DNA of 64,000 bases, from positions 31,804 to 95,803 of the forward strand of contig NZ_CALXRM010000002.1 in the NCBI RefSeq assembly GCF_944390845.1, written 5' to 3'. The stretch comes from an uncultured Brachyspira sp. (GTDB taxonomy: Bacteria > Spirochaetota > Brachyspiria > Brachyspirales > Brachyspiraceae). Position numbers and translations under genes: made by a program. The notes below the pieces were generated by a model. The model saw only the letters and a program-made list of their open reading frames with translations. It did not search any database and had not been told where the DNA came from. How positions within the stretch are numbered: position 1 is the stretch's first letter; each line of letters begins with the position of its first letter. Shown here piece by piece: positions 55,300-64,000 of the stretch.

Positions 55300-55632
55300 T
55301 TAACTTATAAATACTACTTGTACTAAAAACATATACAGTACAGTTCCTACTCCTATACTTATTAATACATTTCTTTTTATTACATGCAATATTACTATAA
55401 CTGCTATAGATATTAATTCCGGTATAGCATAAGGAAATTTTATTATATTAATATCTTTAAGACAATATACTACAAGAAGTGCTATCATAGAATAAGGCAG
55501 TATTTTACCTAAAAACTGTATATATTTATTTTCAGATAATGATTTATTTATTATGAGAAAAGGAAGAAACCTAAGAAAGGCAGTTCCAATTACAATCATC
55601 AAAGCAGTTATTAATATTTCTTTATTTGTCAT
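55300..55632 (-). CDS. azlD: AzlD-family branched-chain amino acid exporter subunit
   Basis: The 110-residue membrane protein has three to four helices and the family opening TNKEILITALMIVIGTAFLRFLPF, with ILPYSMIALLVVYCLKD in the middle. AzlD is the small partner of AzlC in export of branched-chain amino acids. It starts four bases after the azlC stop. It converges on the YdcF-family gene with only a five-base gap. Confidence 0.92.
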   Translation of the reverse strand: MTNKEILITALMIVIGTAFLRFLPFLIINKSLSENKYIQFLGKILPYSMIALLVVYCLKDINIIKFPYAIPELISIAVIVILHVIKRNVLISIGVGTVLYMFLVQVVFIS

Positions 55633-55636
55633 AATT

Positions 55637-56350
55637 TTATCCGTTTATACTTTCTGTTTTATCATATTTGTACATTACGCTTATAGATATCAATATTAGT
55701 ACCATAGCAAGTATTATAAATATATTAGTTTTAAATATTAAAATAGGTATTGAACAAATAAGACCTATCACGGCACCTCTATGATCCTTACTTTCAAGCC
55801 ATTGTTCTACGAATATAACAACGAATAAAGCAGTTAATACAAAATCAAGCCCTTTAGTATTGAAAGTTATAAAAGAGCCGATTAAACAGCCTAACAATGT
55901 ACCTATATTCCAATATATATGATTTATAAAAGCTACAAAGAAAAGAAATGCATTTTTATTGATATTTTCTGGTATATCTGCAGAGCATAGTATTGAAAAA
56001 GTTTCATCACTTAAAGTATATATCAAATAAGGCTTTATAATACCTGTATTTTGAAATTTTGATATAAGAGATATACCATAAAATCCTACTCTTGAATTAA
56101 CTATTAATGTAAGTATAAAAGCGTATAGAGGATTAAAAGGTGCTAAAAATAAATAATTAATGGCTGTATACTGCATGCTTCCGCAATATGCAAATAAACT
56201 TAAAAAAACTGCAAGCCAAGTATCAAGACCTTTAGCTTTCATTAAAACACCATAAGCCATACCCAAAAATATATACCCTACAAGAACAGGTATAGTATAA
56301 GGAAATGCATATTTTAAAGATGATATGATTTCTCGTTTTTTAGTATTCAT
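55637..56350 (-). CDS. azlC: AzlC-family branched-chain amino acid exporter subunit
   Basis: The 237-residue membrane protein has about seven helices. The family motif FPYTIPVLVGYIFLGMAYGVLM is near the N-terminus, and FAYCGSMQYTAINYLF, LTLIVNSRVGFYGISL and TLSDETFSILCS follow. Together with AzlD it exports branched-chain amino acids or analogues. The SD before ATG at 56350 is weak. The pair forms a two-gene operon. Confidence 0.94.
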   Translation of the reverse strand: MNTKKREIISSLKYAFPYTIPVLVGYIFLGMAYGVLMKAKGLDTWLAVFLSLFAYCGSMQYTAINYLFLAPFNPLYAFILTLIVNSRVGFYGISLISKFQNTGIIKPYLIYTLSDETFSILCSADIPENINKNAFLFFVAFINHIYWNIGTLLGCLIGSFITFNTKGLDFVLTALFVVIFVEQWLESKDHRGAVIGLICSIPILIFKTNIFIILAMVLILISISVMYKYDKTESING

Positions 56351-56501
56351 AATATTTTTTACTATTTATATAAAATTTCTATATTATTAAAAATTATTTA
56401 AATCTGTAGATGTATTTACTTACAAACAAAAGTTTTTCAAAAATTTTAAATAAATTTTCAGAAATAAGATAATCAAAAAAATATTTATGTCAATATGATT
56501 T

Positions 56502-57245
56502 TTATAGTTTTGATTTTATATTTTTTACTTTATTTTCATCAGTATATTTAATACTGAACTCTGGAGGTCTTAAAGCGGCACCCATAAATACATTTTCATT
56601 TCTGTATTCCATTATGCTATTAACTGTTTTATTTGCTGTCATATGATATTCATTAGCTTTTACAGTATCTTTTATATATTCAATATTTCTTTCATTTATT
56701 CCGCTTCCGGGCATTATTATTATTTTATCATTATATTTTTCTACTAATTCTTTTAATTTTATTATACCGCTCATAACATTAGCTTCGCCGCCTGAAGTGA
56801 GTATTCTCTCAAAACCAAGTGATATAATATCCTCGCATGCTTCATTTAAATCAATACTTACATCTATAGCTCTATGGAAAGTTGCTTTACTGCTTCCCCA
56901 TAAATCTAATAATTTAGAACATCTTTCTTTATCAACTTTTCCTTCTTTTGTTAATATGCCGAATACTATTCCGTCAATTTTTAAATCTTTCATTAATTTT
57001 ATTTCTTTTTTCATTATTTCAAATTCGATATCATTATAGCAGAAATCTCCGCCTCTAGGACGCACCATTGCATATATTGGCTTATTAACTTTTTCTCTTG
57101 CTAATTCCAAAACTCCAAAACTAGGGGTAGTACCGCCTTCAAACATATTTCCGCAAAGCTCAAGTCTGTCGGCTCCGCCTTTTTCTGCATTAATGCATGA
57201 TTCTACAGAATCAACGCATATTTCTATTTTGATATTATTTTCCAT
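56502..57245 (-). CDS. cutC: CutC family protein
   Basis: The 247-residue TIM-barrel protein matches CutC: IEICVDSVESCINAEKGGADRLELC at the N-terminus, YAMVRPRGGDFCY, TFHRAIDVS, RILTSGGEANV and IMPGSGINERN. It was linked to copper homeostasis, but its enzymatic role remains uncertain. AAGGGG precedes ATG at 57245. Neighbours are a rhodanese gene upstream and azlCD downstream on the same strand, each with its own gap. Confidence 0.96.
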   Translation of the reverse strand: MENNIKIEICVDSVESCINAEKGGADRLELCGNMFEGGTTPSFGVLELAREKVNKPIYAMVRPRGGDFCYNDIEFEIMKKEIKLMKDLKIDGIVFGILTKEGKVDKERCSKLLDLWGSSKATFHRAIDVSIDLNEACEDIISLGFERILTSGGEANVMSGIIKLKELVEKYNDKIIIMPGSGINERNIEYIKDTVKANEYHMTANKTVNSIMEYRNENVFMGAALRPPEFSIKYTDENKVKNIKSKL

Positions 57246-57320
57246 ATTATACCCCTTAAAGTTTTGATTTATATAAAGATATATAAATTATACTAGATAA
57301 CTGTTAATTGTAAAGGTGCT

Positions 57321-57731
57321 TTATTTTAAAGCTGATGAAAGCTGAAAATATCCTGCATTTTTAAGATTATTAATATTAGTAAAGCCCAATTTATACATAC
57401 GCATAGAGGCCATACCAGAACGGCTGCCGCTTGCACAGTAAACTATATATTCTCTGTTTTTATCTAATTTTGAGATTTTTTCTTCAAATTTATAATCATC
57501 TAATGCAATGTTTATGCTGTTTTTTATATATCCGCTTTGCTGAACTTCTGCATAGCTTCTTACATCTATTAAGCCAATATTTTTATTATTTTTATAAAGT
57601 GAAACTGCATCATTAATATTTATATTCTTAAATTTTCCTTTGCTTCTTATATCAAAAATAATTTTTCTTACAGTACTTAATATTATAAAAGTTAGTATAA
57701 GTCCTATTATTAATGTTAAAGTATTATTCAT
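57321..57731 (-). CDS. Membrane-anchored rhodanese-domain protein
   Basis: The 136-residue protein has an N-terminal membrane helix (residues about 3-21) and a single rhodanese domain. The active-site loop is YCASGSRSGMA with a catalytic cysteine at about residue 99, and IGLIDVRSYAEVQQSGYI is the usual start. Such proteins carry sulfane sulfur; the topology would put the domain either inside or outside, which cannot be settled. AGAGGG precedes ATG at 57731. Confidence 0.92.
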   Translation of the reverse strand: MNNTLTLIIGLILTFIILSTVRKIIFDIRSKGKFKNININDAVSLYKNNKNIGLIDVRSYAEVQQSGYIKNSINIALDDYKFEEKISKLDKNREYIVYCASGSRSGMASMRMYKLGFTNINNLKNAGYFQLSSALK

Positions 57732-57858
57732 GTTATACCCTCTGTATGTATATAGAATTATTATATCATATAGTGAGTAAATATCAATACATAATAAAAC
57801 TATAAAATTTTTTTAAATAATATTTTATAATTTTATAGTTGATTAAAAAGTATAGTTA

Positions 57859-60111
57859 TCAAAACATATACTGCAAATTTAATTCCCATATTAAAAATAT
57901 AAGCCAAGTATAAATAAATCTTTCACTTACTTCTGAATTATCATTTTTTATAAAATAAGGTTTAATAGTAACTTTATCATCAGTTAAGGCATAATATGAT
58001 ATATTAGTATCAATGCAAAAATACTCTTTACTCATAGAATCATAAAAAGAATATTTATTAATTGTATTGGTATTAAGAAAATTGGTTTTCATTTCATATT
58101 TATTAATGAATCTTTTTAAAAGTCCGTAATTTGTTTCTATTACTTTTAATTTATTAAGTGTTTTATTTAAATCATCTATATTTATAGTGCTAAACTGCAT
58201 TATTGGCTGATACAATTCATAATCATTAAGCTGATTTTTCCATTTTGATATAGTTTCTTTTTCCATTTCATAAGGACTTGCTAAATTTATATAACTGTTT
58301 TCATCAATAAAAATACTTTCATCATTTTCATTGCTGTAGCTTCCGTCGCCTGAATATCTGAAAGTATAAACTTTATTTTCAATATGCATATTCCAAATTA
58401 AGTTAATAGCAAATTTATTCATTAAAACATTATCAATAAAAATTTCTTTAAAAAAGCTGTAATGATATTTTTTACCGCTCATTAAAAGTTTTATTAAATT
58501 AAAATTCTGATTTTTTATAGTAAATGAAATTTCTTTTTTTATATATTTAATTTTTTCCTTCAAATCAGATGTCATATTTTTCGGATATGATTTTAATATT
58601 TTATTTTTTTCAATATCAAAAAGCTCTGCCTCATTATCTTTAATAATTAATTTATATTTATTATCTTCTATAATTTTTTCACCATTTTTATCAAATCCTA
58701 AATTGGGTATAAGTTTAAATATTATATCATCTTCAGTTAAATTTCTCATTAAAGCAGCTTCATGCAATATAGCATCTGCTATTTTCTGTATATCATCTCT
58801 TTCATTATATCTAAATACATTGCATAATAAATTCATAGCATAATCGCTTTCTTTATGAAATGATAATATTATAAGTAAAAGTTTAGAATATTTTTCTTCT
58901 TCATTTATTTCTTTTACAGCTTCATCTCCTCCATATATCCCGTAAATTATAGCTGAAGTTTCTTTTTTGGAAGATATATATATTTGTCTTAAAGCTTTTA
59001 TAAATGATTCTGTGTCTAATAGATTTATAATATTATCTATTAATACTATTTTAAAAACATCTCTCTTTAATGCTAAATAGGATAAGTATATATATTTTAT
59101 AACTTTGATATTAACTGTTTTTGTTTTATCTTTAGTAAATACTTCTTCAATATTTAAATCATCTATAAACTTAACTTTCTTTTCATCTTTTTTATCGTAA
59201 TTATTTTCTATATAATTTTCTGCTTCTTCTATAGTTTTAAAATCATTAGAAATTTCTTTTAATTCATTATAATAATCGTTTTCTAATCTTTTACGAAAAA
59301 GCATTATTTTTTTATTATTAGTTGTATTAATGCTGTAATATATTTTTTTGATATCATTATTTTTTAAAAGCTCTGATAAAGCTTCTTCATTATTATTTTC
59401 TAAACAGTATGAGTAAATTTGAAACTTCAATGAAATTTTATTATTTTTATACATAAATGAATTTTCAAACATATAATTCATTGAATAAAGATTTTTAATA
59501 TCCCAAGAATCTAAATCCTGATCAAATTTATTAGTATTTGCAAACATTTTATTCATACTTTCAACATTAGATACATTCCATTTATTTAAAGGCTTGTTAA
59601 ATTCTAAGGCACCATTAAACATATCATCCATTGCTTCTACATGGATTACATTCCAATTATTAATATCATTATCAAATTTCAATGCATCAGCAAACATTCC
59701 TCTCATATTTTTTACTTTAGAAACATTCCATTTATCTAAACTTTGATTAAACTCTTTAGCCGACTGAAACATCATATTCATACTTTCTACATTAGAAACA
59801 TTCCAATCATTTAAAGGCTGATTAAAACATAAAGCAAAATGAAACATCTCGGACATAATTTTAACTTTTGAAACATTCCATTTACTTATATCATTATTAA
59901 AATAACTATTAAACGAAAATAAACCATGCATGTTTTCTACATTTGAAGTATCCCAATTTTCAATACCATCATAATTTTTTCTATTAGAACATTTAAATAA
60001 ATCTGTCATATTAGTGATAAGGCTTGTATCAATATCATTTAAATCAATACTTTCATCATCAACTAATAATTTTAATTCTTTTGTATTATTTGGTTTGAAC
60101 TTTTTATGCAT
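57859..60111 (-). CDS. DUF285 (BspA-like) repeat protein fused to a DUF4132-like domain
   Basis: The 750-residue protein begins with DUF285/PARCEL-type repeats at about residues 35-210. Each unit of about 24 residues follows the pattern WNVSNVESMNMMFxxA.xFNQ (for example DWNVSNVESMNMMF, KWNVSKVKNMRGMF). The remainder is helical, and the last 250 residues match the DUF4132 type: GFDKNGEKII, YPKNM, FAINLIWNM and a W.NQLNDYELYQPIMQF segment. There is no signal peptide, although DUF285 repeats are usually surface-exposed in other bacteria. Function is unknown. AAGGATT precedes ATG at 60111. Confidence 0.85.
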   Translation of the reverse strand: MHKKFKPNNTKELKLLVDDESIDLNDIDTSLITNMTDLFKCSNRKNYDGIENWDTSNVENMHGLFSFNSYFNNDISKWNVSKVKIMSEMFHFALCFNQPLNDWNVSNVESMNMMFQSAKEFNQSLDKWNVSKVKNMRGMFADALKFDNDINNWNVIHVEAMDDMFNGALEFNKPLNKWNVSNVESMNKMFANTNKFDQDLDSWDIKNLYSMNYMFENSFMYKNNKISLKFQIYSYCLENNNEEALSELLKNNDIKKIYYSINTTNNKKIMLFRKRLENDYYNELKEISNDFKTIEEAENYIENNYDKKDEKKVKFIDDLNIEEVFTKDKTKTVNIKVIKYIYLSYLALKRDVFKIVLIDNIINLLDTESFIKALRQIYISSKKETSAIIYGIYGGDEAVKEINEEEKYSKLLLIILSFHKESDYAMNLLCNVFRYNERDDIQKIADAILHEAALMRNLTEDDIIFKLIPNLGFDKNGEKIIEDNKYKLIIKDNEAELFDIEKNKILKSYPKNMTSDLKEKIKYIKKEISFTIKNQNFNLIKLLMSGKKYHYSFFKEIFIDNVLMNKFAINLIWNMHIENKVYTFRYSGDGSYSNENDESIFIDENSYINLASPYEMEKETISKWKNQLNDYELYQPIMQFSTINIDDLNKTLNKLKVIETNYGLLKRFINKYEMKTNFLNTNTINKYSFYDSMSKEYFCIDTNISYYALTDDKVTIKPYFIKNDNSEVSERFIYTWLIFLIWELNLQYMF

Positions 60112-60129
60112 AGTAAATCCTTAAAATAT

Positions 60130-60448
60130 TATATACTTAAAATTTTTAACTTTGTCAATTTTTTTATTGTTCTTTTTCCCGCCGCAAAAAGAACCAAAAA
60201 GTGCAAGGATAAAATTAGTACTAAATCATACTAAAATTGTTTTACATGTAAGACAGGTTATTAATTTGAGCAAAAATATAGCATTTCGCGAAGCGTATCC
60301 GAGCCTGTCGAGGATATAGCTTCTTTGGGTCACCACCAAGTAGGTGCCTAATCGGCAAAAGAAGTAGGGGTGTGGGGGCTAGTCCCCACAAATAACGTAA
60401 ATTCAAAATTGTATTTTTTGACAAACTTAAAAATTTTCAGTATATACT
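60130..60448. mobile_element. Family B MITE-like element, copy 5
   Basis: Left end TATACTTAAAATTTTTAACT then TTGTCAA; right end TTGACAAACTTAAAAATTTT then CAGTATATAC. It carries the GCGAAGCGTATCCGAGCCTG module, CCACCAAGTAGGTGCC and a GGGGGCTAGTCCCC hairpin. Confidence 0.75.
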
Positions 60449-60719
60449 GAAACGATTTCATTTTGCCGACTATTACACATTATATAATTATCATCAACTT
60501 TTTTGACGCACAAAAAAGTTGCAAAAAATGCAATTGCTAGAACTTTATATTTAAAATATATGTATTAAATGTAGAATATAATCTGAATTTAGACTAAAAA
60601 TGCAGTCTTTTTGGTTCTTTGTGCCAACAAAAGAACTGGGGGGGTCGGGGGCTAGTCCCCGAAAATAATAAAAACATAAAAACTATTTTTTGACAAACTA
60701 TAGTTGTTTTGGTATATAT
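60439..60719. mobile_element. Family B MITE-like element, copy 6
   Basis: It shares CAGTATATACTG with copy 5. Left end TATATACTGAAACGATTTCA then TTTTGCCGA; right end TTGACAAACTATAGTTGTTT then TGGTATATA. It carries GGGGGCTAGTCCCCG but not the GTATCCGAGC module. Confidence 0.75.
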
Positions 60720-60726
60720 TAAATAA

Positions 60727-60760
60727 AAAAGTGAAGCTAATAAAAATTAACTTCACTTTT
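60727..60760 (-). terminator. purH terminator
   Basis: AAAAGTGAAG.TAAT pairs with ATTA.CTTCACTTTT; on the minus strand a T-rich run follows. Confidence 0.85.
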
Positions 60761-60785
60761 ATTTTATTATAAATTATAAAAATAA

Positions 60786-62315
60786 TTAATGTTTAAAATG
60801 TCTTATTCCAGTAAATACCATAGCAATACCATGTTCATTACAAGCATCTATTGATTCCTGATCTCTTATAGATCCGCCAGGCTGAATTATAGCTTTAATA
60901 TTGTATTTAGCACAAGCATCAACAACATCTCTGAATGGGAAGAATGCATCAGATGCCATTACAACTCCATCACCAGCACGCTCTAAAGCATCTTCACAAG
61001 CCCAAATTCTATTAGTTTGTCCGCTTCCTATACCTTTAGCCATAAAGTCTTTTATTACTACTATAGCATTTGATTTAGCATATTTTACAACCTTCATTCC
61101 GAATATTAAATTCTTCATTTCTTCTTCAGTAGGCTTTTTCTCTGTTACAACTTTATAATCTTCTATTAAAGTAGTATCTTCATCTTGTACAAGTAATCCG
61201 CCGTCAATTTTAACAAGATTGATCTTATCATTACTATTAGTTTTATATTTTATAACTCTTAAATTCTTTTTAGTTTTTAATACTTCCAAAGCTTCAGGAG
61301 TAAAGTCTTTAGCAATAACAATTTCCAAGAATATTTTTATAAGTTCTTTTGCAGTTGCTTCATCTACTGTACTATTGAAAGCTACTATTCCTCCGAATAT
61401 AGAAGTAGGATCGCATTCATAAGTTCTATTATAAGCCTCTAATACATTAGAACCTAAAGCAGCACCGCAAGGAGTAGAATGTTTTATAGCAGAACAAGCA
61501 TATTCTTTTTTAGCCTCATCAAATTCCAATACTATTTTTAAAGCTATATCCATATCTCTAATATTATTAAATGAAAGTTCTTTTCCGTTTAATTGTTCAA
61601 AATCTTTCATAGAGCCTTTATCTGTAGTAGAAACATAATAACTTGCTCCCTGATGAGGATTCTCTCCGTATCTTAATTCTTCTTTTAATGCATAAGACAT
61701 ATTCAAATAATTAAGTTTTTTGCCTTCTTTATTTTCTAATGAATTGAACATAAACTCTGAAACAGCAGCATCATAAGCAGAAGTCAAATTAAATACTTTA
61801 GAAGCTAAATATTTTTTTGTTTCAAAACTAACTTCGCCTTTTTCCATTTCATTTTTTACTAAATCATAATCTTTAACATCGCTTATAACAACAACATCTT
61901 TAAAAGACTTAGCAGCAGAACGAAGCATAGTAGGTCCGCCTATATCAATAAATTCAATCTTTTCTTCAAATTTCAAATTATCATCTTGTACTTTTTCAAA
62001 GAAAGGATAAAGATTAACTATAACCATATCAATAGGAGTTATACCTCTTTCCTTAATAGTTTCCATATGAGTAGGATTATCTCTTATAGCAAGTATTGCT
62101 CCATGTATTTTTGGGTCTAAAGTTTTTACTCTGCCGTCAAGCATTTCTTTAGCTCCTGTAACTTCAGCAACCTCTATAACTGGTATATTATTTTCTTTCA
62201 AATATTTATAAGTTCCGCCTGTAGAAACTATTTCCACATTCTTTGAAGTCAAGAATTTAGCAAAATCTAATATTCCGTCTTTATAAAATACAGATATCAA
62301 TGCTCTTTTAATCAT
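60786..62315 (-). CDS. purH: Bifunctional AICAR transformylase / IMP cyclohydrolase
   Basis: The 509-residue enzyme performs the last two steps of IMP synthesis. The N-terminal cyclohydrolase domain reads [29 protein letters not shown], and [18 protein letters not shown]. The transformylase domain has [13 protein letters not shown], the active-site [11 protein letters not shown], and the end [13 protein letters not shown] and [13 protein letters not shown]. The frame is open to 62357, but ATG at 62315 has GGAG upstream and the usual start IKRALISV. It stands alone with its own terminator. Confidence 0.98.
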   Translation of the reverse strand: MIKRALISVFYKDGILDFAKFLTSKNVEIVSTGGTYKYLKENNIPVIEVAEVTGAKEMLDGRVKTLDPKIHGAILAIRDNPTHMETIKERGITPIDMVIVNLYPFFEKVQDDNLKFEEKIEFIDIGGPTMLRSAAKSFKDVVVISDVKDYDLVKNEMEKGEVSFETKKYLASKVFNLTSAYDAAVSEFMFNSLENKEGKKLNYLNMSYALKEELRYGENPHQGASYYVSTTDKGSMKDFEQLNGKELSFNNIRDMDIALKIVLEFDEAKKEYACSAIKHSTPCGAALGSNVLEAYNRTYECDPTSIFGGIVAFNSTVDEATAKELIKIFLEIVIAKDFTPEALEVLKTKKNLRVIKYKTNSNDKINLVKIDGGLLVQDEDTTLIEDYKVVTEKKPTEEEMKNLIFGMKVVKYAKSNAIVVIKDFMAKGIGSGQTNRIWACEDALERAGDGVVMASDAFFPFRDVVDACAKYNIKAIIQPGGSIRDQESIDACNEHGIAMVFTGIRHFKH

Positions 62316-62492
62316 TGCACAACTCCTAGTAATAGTTTTTATAAAATAATGAAACAATTATAATATAAAATGTGTTATTGTAAAGAGTAATTAAAAATTA
62401 CTGAAAACTATTAAAAGTAAAAAATGTTTAAACTATCATAACTTTATACAAGTTTATTTAAACAAGTAATTATTTTTATCAAGTTATCATAA

Positions 62493-62521
62493 TTGTAATT
62501 TTATGTTAACTATGTTAAAAT
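62493..62521 (+). promoter_or_regulatory. Probable promoter of the 62574 gene
   Basis: TTGTAA at 62493-62498, a 17-base spacer and TAAAAT at 62516-62521, about 53 bases before the start codon. Confidence 0.55.
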
Positions 62522-62573
62522 GAATCTTCATATTATTTAATTCAATAAATTCAATAAAAATTAGAGGCTTATT

Positions 62574-63680
62574 ATGAAACCGTTCATTAAATTTTTTATT
62601 ATATCTTTTATAATAATATCTTTTAACTTATATTCTGCTGTAACTGTAGACTTTAGATTATTTACAAGTTCTTATGCATATAATGCTGAAAATACTTTAT
62701 GGACTGATACAAGGACTACATTAACATATTTTGAAAATTTTACTGAAGGAGCTTTTGATATAAAATTTAACGATTTTATTACTTTAAGAGTAGGAGCTTC
62801 AGTATTTTTTCCATTTACATTTGAATTCCCTCAAGGTATAAGGGTTTTTCCTATAGTAACTACACAATTATCAAATGAATATATATCTTTGAGAATAGGT
62901 ACTATGACAGGCGGACATAATTTACCATCACCAATAAGAGATCCTTTAATGGATATGACTCCAGTTGTTAGATCTACTCCGGATAATACTTTAATATCAA
63001 AAGGTCCTGAAGAGTATAAATATAATGAACCTTTTACCCATGGTTATTATGAATACGGTGCTTCCTTTGAATGGTTTAAAGGAGGAAAAGGTGAAATATA
63101 TATGAATTGGCAAATACAGCATAATGCTAAACATAGAGAAAGATTTGATGTCGGACTTACTTATGCTATGGATTTTGTTCATGATATAGCAACACCTTAT
63201 GCAGCTGTTCACTATTGGCATAATGGAGGACATGAATACCCATTTGTACCAGGAACACCAGCTATTACTGAAAACTATGTAGGTGCTATAGGTCTTAATA
63301 GTTATTATTTAACTATACTTTATATGGCTTCTTATAATTTAGCAGACAGAGATAATGAGCCTGGAGTATTCGGACATGGACTTTTCTTGAGAGGTACAAT
63401 ACCTGTTAAAACTTGGTTTGAAATAGAACCTATAATATTTGTTTCTGGCTGGTATATCAATAAAAAACATAAATTTATCAGCGTTGAAGGAGATCCTTTC
63501 TATAGAGTGCCTTTCTATTTCGGACTTAATATAAAGAAAGACTTTGTATTTGATAATGGAATAGTTTTGGGACTTGGTTTTGTTAATGGATTATTCCTTA
63601 ATGAAAAAAATCAAATAGGTATAAGATACGATCAAACATTGCAATTTGACTTTACATATTTAGTTCCTGTAAAAAAATAA
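62574..63680 (+). CDS. Putative outer-membrane beta-barrel protein
   Basis: The 368-residue protein has a signal peptide (residues 1-21, ending NLYSA). Repeated amphipathic strands rich in Phe and Tyr follow (FITLRVGASVFFPFTF, EYISLRIGTMTGG, YYEYGASFEWF), with a last strand LQFDFTYLVPV. This suggests a porin-like barrel in the outer membrane. I cannot name the family. It is of the same general type as the protein at 30.2 kb but not obviously homologous. Its own promoter and terminator make it a single-gene unit. Confidence 0.7.
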   Translation: MKPFIKFFIISFIIISFNLYSAVTVDFRLFTSSYAYNAENTLWTDTRTTLTYFENFTEGAFDIKFNDFITLRVGASVFFPFTFEFPQGIRVFPIVTTQLSNEYISLRIGTMTGGHNLPSPIRDPLMDMTPVVRSTPDNTLISKGPEEYKYNEPFTHGYYEYGASFEWFKGGKGEIYMNWQIQHNAKHRERFDVGLTYAMDFVHDIATPYAAVHYWHNGGHEYPFVPGTPAITENYVGAIGLNSYYLTILYMASYNLADRDNEPGVFGHGLFLRGTIPVKTWFEIEPIIFVSGWYINKKHKFISVEGDPFYRVPFYFGLNIKKDFVFDNGIVLGLGFVNGLFLNEKNQIGIRYDQTLQFDFTYLVPVKK

Positions 63681-63697
63681 TTAATAATTTAATATTG

Positions 63698-63737
63698 ATA
63701 GCGATAAACTATAGTATATTCCCTAGTTTATCGCTAT
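63698..63737 (+). terminator. Hairpin after the 62574 gene, with AGCGATAAAC arms
   Basis: ATAGCGATAAACTA pairs perfectly with TAGTTTATCGCTAT (14 bp) and a T-rich tract follows. The outer arms equal those of the hairpin at 22071-22130. Confidence 0.8.
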
Positions 63738-63905
63738 TATTTTACTATTTTTTGATTTTTTATATTTAAAACTTATATAATAATAAATTGCTTTTATTGT
63801 AAAATATAGTAATATACTTAAAAAAGATTTATAATTAATAAATAATTAAGTATTATTTAATGTTTTATAAAAATTATATTAAATTATTATGATACAAAAA
63901 TAATT

Positions 63906-63945
63906 TCAGTGTATACTGAAAATTTTTTAAGTTTGTCAATTTTTT
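63906..63945. mobile_element. Solo family B terminal repeat
   Basis: GTATACTGAAAATTTTTTAA then GTTTGTCAATTTTTTT matches the family B end sequence with no second end inside the window. Its TTGTCA serves as a -35-like box 17 bases before TATAAT at 63956-63961. Confidence 0.6.
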
Positions 63946-63967
63946 TAATATATTGTATAATAATAAT

Positions 63968-64000
63968 ATGGATTTTAATTTAACAGACGAAGAAATAAAA
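63968..64000 (+). CDS. Start of a gene running off the window, possibly an acyl-CoA dehydrogenase
   Basis: Only the first 11 codons are seen, MDFNLTDEEIK. The opening MDFNLT(D/K)E is common in acyl-CoA dehydrogenases, but this is far too short to decide. The ATG lies seven bases after a TATAAT box, with no SD between, so the transcript could be leaderless. The -35-like TTGTCA at 63933-63938 comes from a family B repeat end. Confidence 0.4.
   Translation, partial: MDFNLTDEEIK

Larger units (their letters stand above)
60112..60785. repeat. Repeat-filled intergenic region
   Basis: About 670 bases without a credible gene, made of two family B elements joined head to head and the purH terminator at 60727-60760. 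The 60-codon ORF at 60242-60424 is inside an element and is not supported. Confidence 0.7.

Noticed and set aside
60242..60424. 60-codon minus-strand ORF
   Set aside because: It is inside MITE copy 5 and made of its shared modules.
1..64000. tRNA, rRNA or tmRNA genes
   Set aside because: No sequence with a T-loop (GGTTCGAAT-type) and matching acceptor stem, and no conserved rRNA blocks, were seen on either strand by eye.

Overview
The window reads as chromosomal DNA of a host-associated anaerobic spirochaete, most likely Brachyspira. The base composition is very AT-rich. There is a spiro-SPASM protein, a bactofilin, a Maf-like motility glycosyltransferase, butyrate-type energy genes and a GyrA with Ala/Gly at the quinolone positions. 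Genus is inferred from gene content and style; species cannot be told. No rRNA, tRNA, CRISPR array, prophage or complete insertion sequence was found.

Layout. 1-3.6 kb: end of a butyryl-CoA:acetate CoA-transferase-type gene, then an acyl-CoA dehydrogenase/ETF-alpha/rubredoxin fusion followed by a flavodiiron protein. This looks like a path for electrons from acyl-CoA to oxygen. 3.8-9.1 kb: membrane-anchored unknown, prfA, zinc-ribbon unknown, spiro-SPASM protein, small membrane protein. 9.2-13.9 kb (minus strand): sugar nucleotidyltransferase, DJ-1/PfpI protein, TPR protein, then an ArsR regulator, a YraQ-type permease and two small thioredoxin-fold genes. Both small genes carry in-frame UGA codons best read as selenocysteine. 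14-18 kb: galM, a methyltransferase, an exported rubrerythrin-like protein behind a perfect 19-bp palindrome, and a lipoprotein-anchored zinc alcohol dehydrogenase. 18.6-30 kb: leuS, SGNH hydrolase, AAA ATPase, hisA, FkbM methyltransferase, bactofilin-map, a GH35 beta-galactosidase and an exported TPR protein. 30-37 kb: outer-membrane-type protein, DUF3298 protein, Rpn-type nuclease, selenocysteine glutathione peroxidase, tpx, RluA-type pseudouridine synthase, Maf-like protein. 37.5-45.3 kb: CheY-like receiver, gyrA, a PepSY-like protein, a compact ABC transporter, an RsbU-like phosphatase, and nanA with a YhcH-family gene. 45.9-64 kb: guaA, dnaG-rpoD, an unknown gene with a Nudix hydrolase, lepB and a YdcF gene, azlCD, cutC, a rhodanese, a DUF285-DUF4132 fusion, purH, an outer-membrane-type protein and the first 11 codons of a further gene.

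Two dispersed repeat families fill the long intergenic gaps. Family A consists of units bounded by GC-rich boxes (GGGTGGG, GGGCGGG, CGCACG/CGTGCG). Family B consists of MITE-like elements of about 280-390 bp with imperfect terminal inverted repeats (TATATAC...TTTTGTCAA) and shuffled internal GC-rich modules. Some are joined end to end through a shared AGTATATACT.

Oxidative and redox defence is a recurring theme: flavodiiron protein, rubrerythrin-like protein, selenocysteine peroxidase, thiol peroxidase and the two selenocysteine thioredoxin-like proteins. Several of these genes have PerR/Fur-like palindromes upstream. The strongest candidates for under-described biology are the ArsR/permease/two-selenoprotein cassette, the trimodular dehydrogenase next to a flavodiiron protein, the cysteine-less radical-SAM-like spiro-SPASM protein, and the mosaic MITE family.
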